In this document: piece after piece, positions 24,315 to 33,223 of the stretch
Numbering within the stretch: the stretch's first letter is position 1
Layout of the letters: every line of letters starts with the position of its first letter
From: JADCRZ01 sp037718865
GTDB taxonomy: Bacteria > Bacteroidota > Bacteroidia > Chitinophagales > Chitinophagaceae
Reading direction: 5' to 3'
Length of the DNA stretch: 64,000 bases
NCBI GenBank assembly: GCA_037718865.1
Contig: JBBJMP010000003.1
Location: 310,001 to 374,000, forward strand
Program-made: the position numbers and the translations under genes
Notes under the pieces: model-generated
Told to the model about the DNA's origin: nothing
Databases searched by the model: none
What the model saw: the letters and a program-made list of their open reading frames with translations, nothing else

Positions 24315-26576
24315 TTAATTAAAAATGAATGGCAATAAATCGGTGTTAGTGACAATCAAGGACAGCGTTGGTAGAGGCACTTTTTGATTAATTGACCTAA
24401 GTTCCTCAACGGTTTGTTTATCCCGTTCACTAAGTGCCTCTAATTGCGTTGGATGCGTATGCCATTCACCAACATATCCTATCAATCCCCCTGTACTATC
24501 CTTAATCTGGTCCACTTTTTGCGGCAGGCCCGCAATGCCTCTAATAAAAGAGGTCGCACAACTTTTACTATCTGATGGTGCCTGTATAGTGTCAAACACA
24601 TGAATGGTTTTTGTCTTGTAATTACAAATGCCAATTAAAATTCCGCCGGTTTCGTTTGGTTTATGTTTTTTGCATTGCTTTAATAGGCGTTGCCGCAATC
24701 CATTTATGAGCCTTAGTTCCCAGCCGCTGCCTTCACGGCAGGGATAAACGTCAAATACAGGAACAACTTCGAACTTGGTATTGGTTTCCGGAATGCCAAT
24801 AGTATTGATGGAATGTATAAACAGAAGACCATTTTCCTTTAAAGTGGCCCTGTCTTTTTCATTGTGTAGCAGCCGTGAAAAAATTGCTGCATGCTGCGAA
24901 ATGCTATCATCTGACACAACCGTTGAAATAGAACTGCAACCGAGTCCTATGTTTAGTGTATCAGGTTCTTTAGTAGCGTCTGTATGCCTCCATTTCGCTA
25001 AAGACCTATTATTTAAAGCACGATAATATGCCAGGTTAATAAGGTCATCTATACGTGGATTTCGGTTTCTACCTTCTATATACAATAAACCTACATTTCC
25101 TTTATCGACAACTTCACAGCGGGCAACATTTATCTCCGCAGGAAATGATTTTAATACAAACCAGTTCTGCACATTCAGAGATGCAGTAGAATCTAATATC
25201 CAGTTATATAAAATTATTTTCTGATCTGATAATAAACTGACAGATACTGGATAAGCGTTCAGTGTTTTTCTTGGTTCTGTCTCATACATTTGCTTTATTT
25301 CTTCGATAATGGCGTTCGCTTTGTTACGTCCCACACTATCTGCATACAAAGTGTGCCTAGCCAAGTTGTGCTGCAGAAAGTTATCGTCATCGCAAATACC
25401 GATGGTAGACTTGCCACTCCTGGCATCATGCATGATTATTTTGGATCCAAGCGAACCTGCGCCAATAAAAAGAGTACTACTGTTTCTATCTTCGTTGGTT
25501 AATATTTGAGCAAGGTCACTACTAAATGGCTCAATATGATCCTGATTCCATACTTTACAAGAATCGTCAATTTTTCCCTTTTTTTGGGTTGTAATTTTAA
25601 CGACAAAATTTATGAATTCATAAGGGCCATCAAATCCTATCATCTTTTTGGGTCGCTTGATGGCATGAATTATAGGAGTATGTTTATCAAATACGTACTT
25701 GTGTTGCTTTAAAGTTTGCAGAATGGTATCAATTTCAATACTATATTGATGGAAATAATTTTTTAAAGAGCGGTAATTTCGAGGCAGTTCGGTTTCATAA
25801 TTTTCAAAGATTTTGTGCTCACCCTGCCAAACCAAGATAGCAATGTCTGGTATAACCTTTGACTCTGGAGGTAAAGAGCTTTCAGCCTTCTTGATCGCTT
25901 GCAATACTAGGTCGATGCTGGCTGCCTGGACAGGCATTTCAGACTTAAAATTAGGCAATTTTTCGATTTGGTCTGAATTAGCATACCGCATACTAATCAG
26001 ACAGGCAAAAGAATGTCCCGGCAAAAAAGAAACGTTATCTTCAATGATGCCCTTCATGCGATTATATCGGTAGCTATGATATCCGGTATAACTGTCTAAT
26101 CTTAATGGATCAAATTCATCACCATCATCATTAAGCTTGCCATTTGCTGCCTTGTAAAACCATTCTGTAGTTGCATCTAGGAAATTTTCAATACGCTTAC
26201 CTGCAAACCATTCGTTTACATTTCCTCTAACCAAACAAAGTTTAGCAGGATCTTCTTTATGGCTTGCATATAAATGAGAAAGCTTATTTTTAGGGAAATC
26301 TAAGCGATCACTTAATACGAGGGGCGCATATTCTGGATACAGTTTAAGATTAAACCGGATTATGATAGGTTCTTTTGGTCGAATGTCTATCTCTGCAATA
26401 GTGCCCATTGTCGGAATGCTAACTTCTACAACTACGGGAATCCCTATGAATTGATCATCTATGGCTAATACTTTCAGTTTACAAATATTATAATACTGTT
26501 TTATCTCTGCTATCGCATCCTTTATCTGTAAGGGAATAATTCCATTATATTGCACTAGCCGATTACTAAATAGCAT
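24315..26576 (-). CDS. Fused E2-E1-JAB ubiquitin-like conjugation protein
   Basis: A 753-residue three-domain protein. Residues ~1-145 are a prokaryotic E2-like domain with candidate catalytic Cys114 in AKLCLVRGNVNEWF. Residues ~360-590 are a ThiF/E1 adenylating domain: nucleotide motif FIGAGSLGSK (371-379), DDD 396-398, N404, R407, K419, and candidate cysteines 487 and 547. Residues ~600-753 are a JAB peptidase with E642 and the complete JAMM motif H706-T-H708-x7-S716-xx-D719. One polypeptide thus carries activating, conjugating and deconjugating functions. The start lies 4 bases after the metallo-beta-lactamase stop. No separate ubiquitin-like modifier or CD-NTase gene is adjacent, unlike CBASS Cap2/Cap3 or Bil loci. 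Confidence 0.9.
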   Translation of the reverse strand: MLFSNRLVQYNGIIPLQIKDAIAEIKQYYNICKLKVLAIDDQFIGIPVVVEVSIPTMGTIAEIDIRPKEPIIIRFNLKLYPEYAPLVLSDRLDFPKNKLSHLYASHKEDPAKLCLVRGNVNEWFAGKRIENFLDATTEWFYKAANGKLNDDGDEFDPLRLDSYTGYHSYRYNRMKGIIEDNVSFLPGHSFACLISMRYANSDQIEKLPNFKSEMPVQAASIDLVLQAIKKAESSLPPESKVIPDIAILVWQGEHKIFENYETELPRNYRSLKNYFHQYSIEIDTILQTLKQHKYVFDKHTPIIHAIKRPKKMIGFDGPYEFINFVVKITTQKKGKIDDSCKVWNQDHIEPFSSDLAQILTNEDRNSSTLFIGAGSLGSKIIMHDARSGKSTIGICDDDNFLQHNLARHTLYADSVGRNKANAIIEEIKQMYETEPRKTLNAYPVSVSLLSDQKIILYNWILDSTASLNVQNWFVLKSFPAEINVARCEVVDKGNVGLLYIEGRNRNPRIDDLINLAYYRALNNRSLAKWRHTDATKEPDTLNIGLGCSSISTVVSDDSISQHAAIFSRLLHNEKDRATLKENGLLFIHSINTIGIPETNTKFEVVPVFDVYPCREGSGWELRLINGLRQRLLKQCKKHKPNETGGILIGICNYKTKTIHVFDTIQAPSDSKSCATSFIRGIAGLPQKVDQIKDSTGGLIGYVGEWHTHPTQLEALSERDKQTVEELRSINQKVPLPTLSLIVTNTDLLPFIFN

Positions 26577-26580
26577 ATAC

Positions 26581-27762
26581 TCATTTTGTTCCTTGTTTTA
26601 TAATAGTACCAGAAGCCCCGGCACCACCAGCAGAAGTGATAGCCCCTGCAGATCTTGATTTGAATACTTTTGACGGTCCTTTGGATGTAATCTCAAAAAT
26701 AATAGGTTGAGGGGTATTCCCTTTAACTTCATTAGTTGAGGTATTTAAAAAGTTAGAAGCGCCAACCTTTGATACATATTCTTTTTTGGCAGCATCATGC
26801 GGTGGATTTGGTTTTTCAGCAACAATTTTTCTGCAAGAAGCAATTAATTTGGCGCTTTCGCCCCTTTTATAATTCAGAACCTCAAGTGAAGTCTTTTTAG
26901 GATCTACATGCTCCTCTTGGGGGCGGTCATTGAAAAATGACCAGGAACAATGGTGCGGCGATAAAAAAATATCCCATTGTAAGGCATCTTCGCTTTTATC
27001 TTTACCATATTTTTTTGTCTTGCTTAGAATTGTATCCCATGAATAATGATCGGAATCTCCACCAAACATTGCTAAAGTACTGTGTTGGAAATCATTTTTT
27101 CTTTCTTTGAATCTGGCTTGGAATACAATACTGGTGGAATTTTTGTCCTTTGTTGCAGAAGTCAAGTGTTCTTTAAAAGGCGAATGGATAAAAATTGAAA
27201 ATGTTTCTTGGTTTTTATCATTGAAGCGGCTTACAACATCACCTGGGATTGATCTTAGGTGATTTAAATCTTTATAGTCATTATTACCATCATAGCCAAT
27301 AATTCTAATCCTGTTACCTGGATTGTCTTTTGATAAATCTTTTTTACGGTGAAGTCCTAATCTTCTTTCGGCTTCTTTTTGATATGCGCTTTCGTCATCA
27401 TTGGTATGTTTCTCCGCAATCATTGGTGAAAACCACATAGCGTCTATCCGGATCAAATTATTCTTTTTATCTGTTTTAGAGTAATTTTTGGGATCGCCCT
27501 GGTAAAAATTGGCTTTGAAGCCGCGACAATGATCTTGATCGCCGTGAGTTAAAATAAATACATCCACATAAGGAACGCCATCTTGGTCTTTTTGAATTGA
27601 CTCCAATAAATCCTTGTGAACATCATACAATTCTTCGTCATAGCCTCCTTTAGAAGATTCTCTGATGTTACAGTCAATTAGAAGGGTAGAATTATCCGCT
27701 AAAGTAATTAGTGATTGATCGCCATTACAAACTGGATAATATTTAATAGTATTTTTTGTCAT
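26581..27762 (-). CDS. ComEC-type metallo-beta-lactamase fold protein of the ubiquitin-like operon
   Basis: A 393-residue MBL-fold hydrolase. The main metal motif is LTHGDQDHCRG (H73, D75, D77, H78), the HxDxDH form typical of ComEC-like and related phosphodiesterase MBLs. Later ligands are likely in FGGDSDHYSW (~233-242) and LSPHHCS (~268-273). The last ~25 residues form a Gly/Ala/Ser-rich tail with SAGGAGASG. It is the first gene of the operon with the E2-E1-JAB protein (4-base gap). MBL genes beside E1/E2/JAB genes were reported in comparative genomics of prokaryotic ubiquitin-like systems. The substrate is unknown. The 146-base divergent gap to the next gene should hold the operon promoter. 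Confidence 0.88.
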   Translation of the reverse strand: MTKNTIKYYPVCNGDQSLITLADNSTLLIDCNIRESSKGGYDEELYDVHKDLLESIQKDQDGVPYVDVFILTHGDQDHCRGFKANFYQGDPKNYSKTDKKNNLIRIDAMWFSPMIAEKHTNDDESAYQKEAERRLGLHRKKDLSKDNPGNRIRIIGYDGNNDYKDLNHLRSIPGDVVSRFNDKNQETFSIFIHSPFKEHLTSATKDKNSTSIVFQARFKERKNDFQHSTLAMFGGDSDHYSWDTILSKTKKYGKDKSEDALQWDIFLSPHHCSWSFFNDRPQEEHVDPKKTSLEVLNYKRGESAKLIASCRKIVAEKPNPPHDAAKKEYVSKVGASNFLNTSTNEVKGNTPQPIIFEITSKGPSKVFKSRSAGAITSAGGAGASGTIIKQGTK

Positions 27763-27908
27763 AAGGAACAGGTTTAAAAATTTATCGAAATTCCGTAAAA
27801 ATTTGAATCTGGAATGAATAATTTATCCCCAGAACGTTAACATATACAATATTTCAATATTTTTAAACTCTGAAACTGAGGTTACATGAATTATATAGAA
27901 TTATTAAT

Positions 27909-29207
27909 ATGTTGGTAAGTTTCTCTGTAGGTAATTTTTTATCTTTTAAAAATACTTTCACGTTGATATTGATACCTGATGCTTTAAAGGAAAGACAGGA
28001 TTATCTACACATTCCTTATTCCTATGATATGAATGCTAGGCTTCTGAAGTCTGTTGGAATTTATGGCCATAATTCTCATGGCAAAAGTAATTTTATTAAG
28101 TCTTACGACTTTTTTAAGACTTTTATATTTACTTCTTCGGAGCAAAATTTGAATGAAGCTATCAATATTGAAAATTTCCGATTAAACCGTTCAATGGTAA
28201 CAGAACCGAGTTTTTTTGAGGCTATTTTTTATATAAAGGAATCGAAGTATCGTTATGGATTTAAGGTCACTCAAAATAAAATCATTGAAGAATGGTTGTA
28301 TTATTCCGAAACAAAAGTTAGAGAGAACTATTTATTTTATCGGGTAGAGGAAGGAATTAAAACAAGTAAACTTTGGCATAAGGAATCAGGCAAAATTTTG
28401 GATAAGGCGATTCATTTTACTAAAGGGCATCAATTGCTCCTTTCCACCCTGATTTTATCCAATGAAATGCCGGCCAGGATTTTGAGTATTGCAAATTGGT
28501 TAAAGGGAAACATTATAATATCAGATATATCTGATGATAAGTATATTGAACAAGCTTTGTTAATTCTTTCATTAGATATATACAGACCATTAATTAATAA
28601 ACTTATAGAAAGAGCTGACCTTGGGTTTGTAACTATTATAGATAAAATTGATAGCTTATCAAATAGAAAGACAGCATTGAATGAGGATCTCTTAAAAAGC
28701 TGGTTTAAAAATGAATTAAAGGATTTCAGTTTATATGCTACTCACAAGGTGTATGACAAATCGTATAGACTTGTCGATACTGTACAATTTGAGGTTTTAA
28801 AAAATGAATCAGCAGGAACAATTAAATTTTTGATTCTATCTTGTTTTTTATCTTTTGCTATTAAGCAGGGTCAGTTAATAATTATCGATGAGATTGATTC
28901 AAAATTTCATTCACTTCTTTTGCGATTAATTATCGAGTTCTACAATGATGCAAAAGTAAATGTTAATGGCTCACAAATGATCTTTACAACTCATAATACT
29001 ATTCTTCTAAACGATATCCTGCGCCGTGACCAAATTGTTTTTATAGAAAAAAATGAATTTGGTGAGTCATCTATAAAGAAGGCACATTCTTCAGAAAATC
29101 CAATAAGAATTGATTCATCAATAGAAAAGGAATATAGAAAGGGCAAGATTGGCGGAGTGTCCAAAAAATTGGCAAAGGATAACAACCAAACAACCATGGA
29201 TTTTTAG
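27909..29207 (+). CDS. AAA_15/AAA_21-type ATPase (COG1106-like), possible defence gene
   Basis: A 432-residue ABC-type ATPase of the RecF/OLD-like group. Residues 53-60 are GHNSHGKS (P-loop, K59), followed by an insertion region. The C-terminal lobe has LIIIDEID (D327-E328) and FTTHNTILL, the Walker B and H-loop signature. Such proteins act in abortive-infection systems, often with a RloB or TOPRIM partner. No such partner is adjacent here. It diverges from the ubiquitin-like operon and could be single-gene cargo or the remnant of a two-gene system. Function beyond ATP hydrolysis is inferred. Confidence 0.8.
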   Translation: MLVSFSVGNFLSFKNTFTLILIPDALKERQDYLHIPYSYDMNARLLKSVGIYGHNSHGKSNFIKSYDFFKTFIFTSSEQNLNEAINIENFRLNRSMVTEPSFFEAIFYIKESKYRYGFKVTQNKIIEEWLYYSETKVRENYLFYRVEEGIKTSKLWHKESGKILDKAIHFTKGHQLLLSTLILSNEMPARILSIANWLKGNIIISDISDDKYIEQALLILSLDIYRPLINKLIERADLGFVTIIDKIDSLSNRKTALNEDLLKSWFKNELKDFSLYATHKVYDKSYRLVDTVQFEVLKNESAGTIKFLILSCFLSFAIKQGQLIIIDEIDSKFHSLLLRLIIEFYNDAKVNVNGSQMIFTTHNTILLNDILRRDQIVFIEKNEFGESSIKKAHSSENPIRIDSSIEKEYRKGKIGGVSKKLAKDNNQTTMDF

Positions 29208-29215
29208 CGAAATGC

Positions 29216-29236
29216 TTATGCCAAAATGCGGCATAA
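29216..29236. terminator. Hairpin between convergent genes
   Basis: TTATGCC and GGCATAA form a perfect 7-bp stem with a 7-base loop, 9 bases after the ATPase stop. There is no strong T-run, so terminator function is uncertain. Confidence 0.4.
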
Positions 29237-29367
29237 CTAATAAGTCTAAGCTGGCTTGTGTTGGTGCATATGAGTTAATTAATTTATCAAGTCCTTAAAC
29301 TCAATAGGAATTCTTAAATTCTTATAGCGAATTAGTTTGATAAACATCATCCATTTATCTATTATAT

Positions 29368-30405
29368 TTATCTGTTCCTTGCTATTTTAATAGCCCTTTG
29401 TAATTTTTGCGCTAGTAACTCTTTGGGTGGCAATTGAGTGAGATATTCCGATACCCGGATATGGCCTTTGTCCAATTCCAATAATTCTATTTGTTCCTGT
29501 TGCTTTTCAGAACAAAGAATGAGGCCAAGAGGGGAGTTTTCGCCTTCCTTCCGTTCATATTTATCGAGCCATTTCAAATATAATTCCATTTGACCTTTAT
29601 GAGCTGCTTTAAAACGATCAAGTTTTAAATCAATCGCGACCAATCGACGTAATCCTCTGTGGTAAAACAACAGATCGATTTTATAATCTTCTTTATCTAT
29701 AATTATTCTTTTCTGACGGGCTATAAAAGCGAAGTCACTACCCAATTCGATGATGAAGAATTGTAACTGGTTAAGAATCGCGGTTTCAAGATCATTTTCG
29801 CTATATGTATCCTTTAATCCTAAAAAATCAAGAACATAAGGATCTCTAAATACAAGGTCAGGCGTTACAGACCCTTCGGATTTAAGCACATTTAATTCTT
29901 TTTTGATTAGCGCTGCCGGTTTCTTTGAAAGAGCAGTTCGTTCATAAAGCATGCTGCCAATTCTTCCTTGCAGAATACGGGTACTCCATCTTTCTTTTAC
30001 ACTTAATTCTGTATAAAAAATTCGTTTTAAATCATCCTCTATGGCACCAAGTTCGCGAATATGGGTCCAACTCAATTGTGTACTCAGTGCGTTCACAATT
30101 TCGTTTTCGTGAAAAATGTCCGCAACGCGTACACAATGCCATAAATGCCTTTTTCCCCAACCTCTGCCAAATAAGGCACTCAACTGATCGGATAATGTGG
30201 TGATAATTGTTTCCCCATATACAGCTCTATCATTTTTTAATAACCTGCTGTTAATTTCCTTCCCTACCTGCCAATACAATAACGTAATTTCCCTATTAAC
30301 AGTGAGGGCTACTTTCGTTCTGCTTTTTTCAATTAAGCCCAAAATATTATCAAACAGCTCCCTTACCACCTGCTTTTCTGATTTTCGATTTAGCCTCTTT
30401 GCCAT
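29368..30405 (-). CDS. DUF1016 / YhcG-type PD-(D/E)XK nuclease-like protein
   Basis: A 345-residue member of the DUF1016 (YhcG) family. The N-terminal helical part (LLYWQVGKEINSRLL, FGRGWGKRHLWHCVR) is the family hallmark. The C-terminal nuclease-like fold has DYKIDLLFYHRGLRRLVAID followed by LKLD, giving the D...DxK pattern. The family is common in bacterial accessory islands; its in vivo role is not established. It is the gene next to the integrase, 27 bases downstream of the integrase stop on the same strand. Confidence 0.87.
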   Translation of the reverse strand: MAKRLNRKSEKQVVRELFDNILGLIEKSRTKVALTVNREITLLYWQVGKEINSRLLKNDRAVYGETIITTLSDQLSALFGRGWGKRHLWHCVRVADIFHENEIVNALSTQLSWTHIRELGAIEDDLKRIFYTELSVKERWSTRILQGRIGSMLYERTALSKKPAALIKKELNVLKSEGSVTPDLVFRDPYVLDFLGLKDTYSENDLETAILNQLQFFIIELGSDFAFIARQKRIIIDKEDYKIDLLFYHRGLRRLVAIDLKLDRFKAAHKGQMELYLKWLDKYERKEGENSPLGLILCSEKQQEQIELLELDKGHIRVSEYLTQLPPKELLAQKLQRAIKIARNR

Positions 30406-30432
30406 AATTTAAAATTTGTTCATTTGTACGTA

Positions 30433-31788
30433 TTAGGATACTTTTTTTAATTCAGCATTGAATGCTTGCATATTGCTCCTTTCATTCCACAGTTCTTTAA
30501 TTTTTTGGGCCGCCTCCTCCGGTGTAACTCTTATATATTTGTAAAAATCCTTTTCGTTTTTATGTCCGCTAATCTTCATTATAAGCTTTACAGGAATACC
30601 TTCTAAAAATTCATTGGTACAGAATGAACGACGTGCGGTATGAGAGGTAATCCAATCGTATTTTGGTTTGCTGACTTCCACATTTTTATTACCTTTTTTA
30701 TAAGAAAACTTAATTCGCTGATTCAGGCCGGCCAGTTTTCCAATTGTCTTAATGTGCCGGTTAAATTCAGGATTGGTTAGTTTCGGTATCTTTTGTTTAA
30801 ATTGTTCCGTAAATATTTCTTTTGCCTCTTTACGTAATGGAATTACTACCCAATGATCTGATTTTTCCTGTTTCTTATAGAGCATGTCCCTTCGTAAATC
30901 TTCCGGCTGCAGCATGGAAAAATCAGAAAATCTAAGACCTGTTAGACAGGCAAGCACGAATAAATCCCTATATTCCACCAGGTGAGGAAAGGCCAACAGA
31001 TTTGCATGATACATTTTGCCAATTTCTTCATAAGTAAGATAGATAGCATCGGCTTCTACTTCCGGAATTTTAAAATCAGTCAAATCTATGGGGGCAATAA
31101 TTCTGCGGCGTACCCTATCTTTAATAAAGATGCGTAGTTGTTTTATGGTTTTGCCAATGGTATTGATTTTTAAACCGGTGATGGTTGTTTTTCTTCGCCT
31201 TTGGACATAATCGAAAGTGAGATAATCAATAAAACCGTCATAAAATTCATAGTCTAAGCTGTCGAAAGCTATTTTTTCCTTCCTGAATTCTTCATAAGCC
31301 TGTAAATGCTTTTTCATACAATTATAAACGCAAATCGTCGCTTTGCTTACCTTCTTTTCCTTGGAGCTTATATATTCTTCCAACTGTAGATATAAGTTCT
31401 TATTAACTCTCTTTTCTTGTATAGCTTCATTAATTTTAGAGGCATCCTGACTATGCAAGGATTTAATATCTAAATCTGGTTTAAAGGTCTTTTTTACAAA
31501 CGAACCCCGATCTTCAATTTTGTTCTTTGCCGCAAATGAAACAATATCCTGAGCAAGGCGAATCATTCTATCCAGCTCGCTATTGAGATGATCAACATTG
31601 CCAAATGAAGCCGGTAGATTTTCAGCAATACAAAGTCGCTTTTTGTTCCAGGAATTTGGCGGAATCGCAATTTCTGTATTCAATAATGTTCGATTTTCTG
31701 AACTGAAACAATACTGAATGTAGATAAGGCTTGTACCATCCCGGCGCAGGTATTTTCGCTCACAAATTGGTTTGATAGGTAACAACAT
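30433..31788 (-). CDS. Tyrosine recombinase (integrase) of the island
   Basis: A 451-residue site-specific recombinase of the Bacteroidota type: an Arm-like N-terminus, a phage_integrase SAM-like domain (~130-235) and a catalytic domain. Active-site residues are R286 (CLTGLRFSDF), H383-xx-R386 (SHTARRSF), H409 (ISGHKNEKDF) and Y418. It should catalyse integration and excision. It is transcribed away from tRNA-Asp and starts 161 bases from the tRNA 3' end, the classical layout for an element integrated at a tRNA. No excisionase gene is recognised nearby. Confidence 0.92.
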   Translation of the reverse strand: MLLPIKPICERKYLRRDGTSLIYIQYCFSSENRTLLNTEIAIPPNSWNKKRLCIAENLPASFGNVDHLNSELDRMIRLAQDIVSFAAKNKIEDRGSFVKKTFKPDLDIKSLHSQDASKINEAIQEKRVNKNLYLQLEEYISSKEKKVSKATICVYNCMKKHLQAYEEFRKEKIAFDSLDYEFYDGFIDYLTFDYVQRRRKTTITGLKINTIGKTIKQLRIFIKDRVRRRIIAPIDLTDFKIPEVEADAIYLTYEEIGKMYHANLLAFPHLVEYRDLFVLACLTGLRFSDFSMLQPEDLRRDMLYKKQEKSDHWVVIPLRKEAKEIFTEQFKQKIPKLTNPEFNRHIKTIGKLAGLNQRIKFSYKKGNKNVEVSKPKYDWITSHTARRSFCTNEFLEGIPVKLIMKISGHKNEKDFYKYIRVTPEEAAQKIKELWNERSNMQAFNAELKKVS

Positions 31789-31917
31789 AAGTTACTCGAT
31801 TTTTTACTCGATTAAGAATATGTCAACCTTTGTAAAGATAAGATGAAGATCAGGTCAGGAGTTGTTACAAAATGCTGAAAAACAGCACCCTAAATGTAAA
31901 GTGGAGTAAAATAAAAT

Positions 31918-31940
31918 AAGGATTACAAATTGCAATCCTT
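31918..31940 (-). terminator. Terminator of tRNA-Asp
   Basis: AAGGATT and AATCCTT form a 7-bp stem. On the reverse strand it is followed by ATTTTATTTTA. It lies 9 bases past the mature tRNA 3' end. Confidence 0.75.
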
Positions 31941-31948
31941 ACGTTTAG

Positions 31949-32022
31949 CGGACCGGACGGGACTCGAACCCGCGACCTCCGCCGTGACAGGGCGGCATTC
32001 TAACCAACTGAACTACCGATCC
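31949..32022 (-). tRNA. tRNA-Asp (anticodon GTC)
   Basis: The 74-base reverse-strand sequence folds as a cloverleaf. The acceptor stem is GGATCGG/CCGGTCC with discriminator G. The anticodon arm CCGCC-CTGTCAC-GGCGG gives anticodon GTC, and the T-arm loop is TTCGAGT. CCA is not encoded. It is the probable integration site of the island on its 3' side. No partial second copy of the 3' end was found elsewhere in the window. Confidence 0.96.
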
Positions 32023-32039
32023 AGATTTCCAAAGGATGG

Positions 32040-32047
32040 CAAAGATA
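32040..32047 (-). promoter_or_regulatory. -7 box of tRNA-Asp
   Basis: The reverse strand reads TATCTTTG, a perfect TAnnTTTG, 17 bases before the tRNA 5' end. Confidence 0.6.
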
Positions 32048-32213
32048 GGGATTTGACTTTTTATTAAAAACATTTTCATTTATTTATTCGCCAGGCCGAT
32101 TGTTACTGCTTTCTTAAGTTTTATGTAAAAAACATACCAATACCCAACCGTGACTCCGCCTTCAAATCCCTGACTGAGTTCCACCCGACAACCCACCCAA
32201 ACTCCGAACTTCC

Positions 32214-32221
32214 TATCTTTG
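32214..32221 (+). promoter_or_regulatory. -7 box of the oxidoreductase gene
   Basis: TATCTTTG is a perfect TAnnTTTG, 18 bases before ATG 32240. This predicts a very short 5' leader and supports the ATG over the TTG at 32219, which overlaps the box. Confidence 0.6.
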
Positions 32222-32239
32222 GCCAAATTATTAGCCGCT

Positions 32240-33214
32240 ATGCTTAAAGTGGGTGTATTTGGTGTTGGCCATCTCGGAAAGTTTCACCTGAACAATTGGA
32301 AGGATATGCCAGACGTGCAAATCGTGGGATTCTACGATCCCAACGATGCTATAGCAAAAGAAGTGGCCGAAAAGTACGGGCTCGAACGCTTTACCAACAC
32401 CGCTGAACTATTGAACGCGTGCGACGCGGCTGACGTGGTAGCCCCAACCACCAATCACTACGAGTTGTGTTCAGCCGCCATCCGTAAAGGGAAACACGTA
32501 TTTGTTGAAAAACCTCTGGCATCAACGATGGAAGAAGCGCGGCAACTGGTTAAATTGGTGAGGGAAATGAATACCAAGTTCCAGGTCGGACATGTAGAAC
32601 GCTTTAACCCGGCCTATCTGGCGACCCGCGAACTGCAACTGAATCCAATGTTCATTGAGGTCCACCGCCTGGCTGAATTCAACCCGCGGGGAACCGAAGT
32701 GAGCGTCATCCTCGACCTGATGATACACGATATAGATATTATCCTGAACCTGGTGAAAAGCGAAGTAAAATCTATCTCCGCCAGCGGGGTAGCCGTAATG
32801 ACGGACACACCGGATATAGCCAATGTAAGGATCGAGTTTAATAATGGATGTGTGGCTAACCTTACATCCAGCCGAATTTCTATGAAAAAAATGCGGAAGA
32901 TCCGGATCTTTCAGAAGGACGCTTACATAGGGATTGATTTTCTAAATAAAAAGACAGAAGTCATAAAATTGAAAACTGCGGCTGACGAAAACGTTTTTTC
33001 CTTTGATATTGAAACGCCCCGCGGAAAAAAAACGATAGCTGTAGCCAATCCCGTAGTGCCCGAAATAAACGCAATCAAAATGGAGCTGGAGACATTCAAA
33101 GAAGCCATTATCAACAATACGCCAACCATTGTATCCGTTGTTGATGGTTACCGGGCTATGGACGTGGCACACCAGATACTGATCAAGATTAAAAATACCA
33201 GTATAAATGTATAA
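32240..33214 (+). CDS. Gfo/Idh/MocA-family oxidoreductase
   Basis: A 324-residue NAD(P)-dependent oxidoreductase. The N-terminal Rossmann motif is VGVFGVGHLGKFHL, and the family signature GKHVFVEKPLA contains the EKP lysine. The following half-barrel has VGHVERFNPA and a conserved LMIHDIDI. It likely acts on a sugar or nucleotide-sugar. It is followed after 9 bases by a polyprenyl-phosphate sugar transferase gene, suggesting a role in surface polysaccharide synthesis, which is inference. The start was chosen at ATG 32240. Confidence 0.88.
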   Translation: MLKVGVFGVGHLGKFHLNNWKDMPDVQIVGFYDPNDAIAKEVAEKYGLERFTNTAELLNACDAADVVAPTTNHYELCSAAIRKGKHVFVEKPLASTMEEARQLVKLVREMNTKFQVGHVERFNPAYLATRELQLNPMFIEVHRLAEFNPRGTEVSVILDLMIHDIDIILNLVKSEVKSISASGVAVMTDTPDIANVRIEFNNGCVANLTSSRISMKKMRKIRIFQKDAYIGIDFLNKKTEVIKLKTAADENVFSFDIETPRGKKTIAVANPVVPEINAIKMELETFKEAIINNTPTIVSVVDGYRAMDVAHQILIKIKNTSINV

Positions 33215-33223
33215 GCGGTTGAA

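Noticed and set aside
21970..27762. Calling the ubiquitin-like operon CBASS or Bil
   Set aside because: There is no CD-NTase and no separate ubiquitin-like protein gene next to it, and the E2, E1 and JAB domains are fused, so a different type is more likely.
1..31948. Second copy of the tRNA-Asp 3' end (attL)
   Set aside because: Read through for the GACTCGAACCC-type core; only short chance matches were seen, so the left end was not called.
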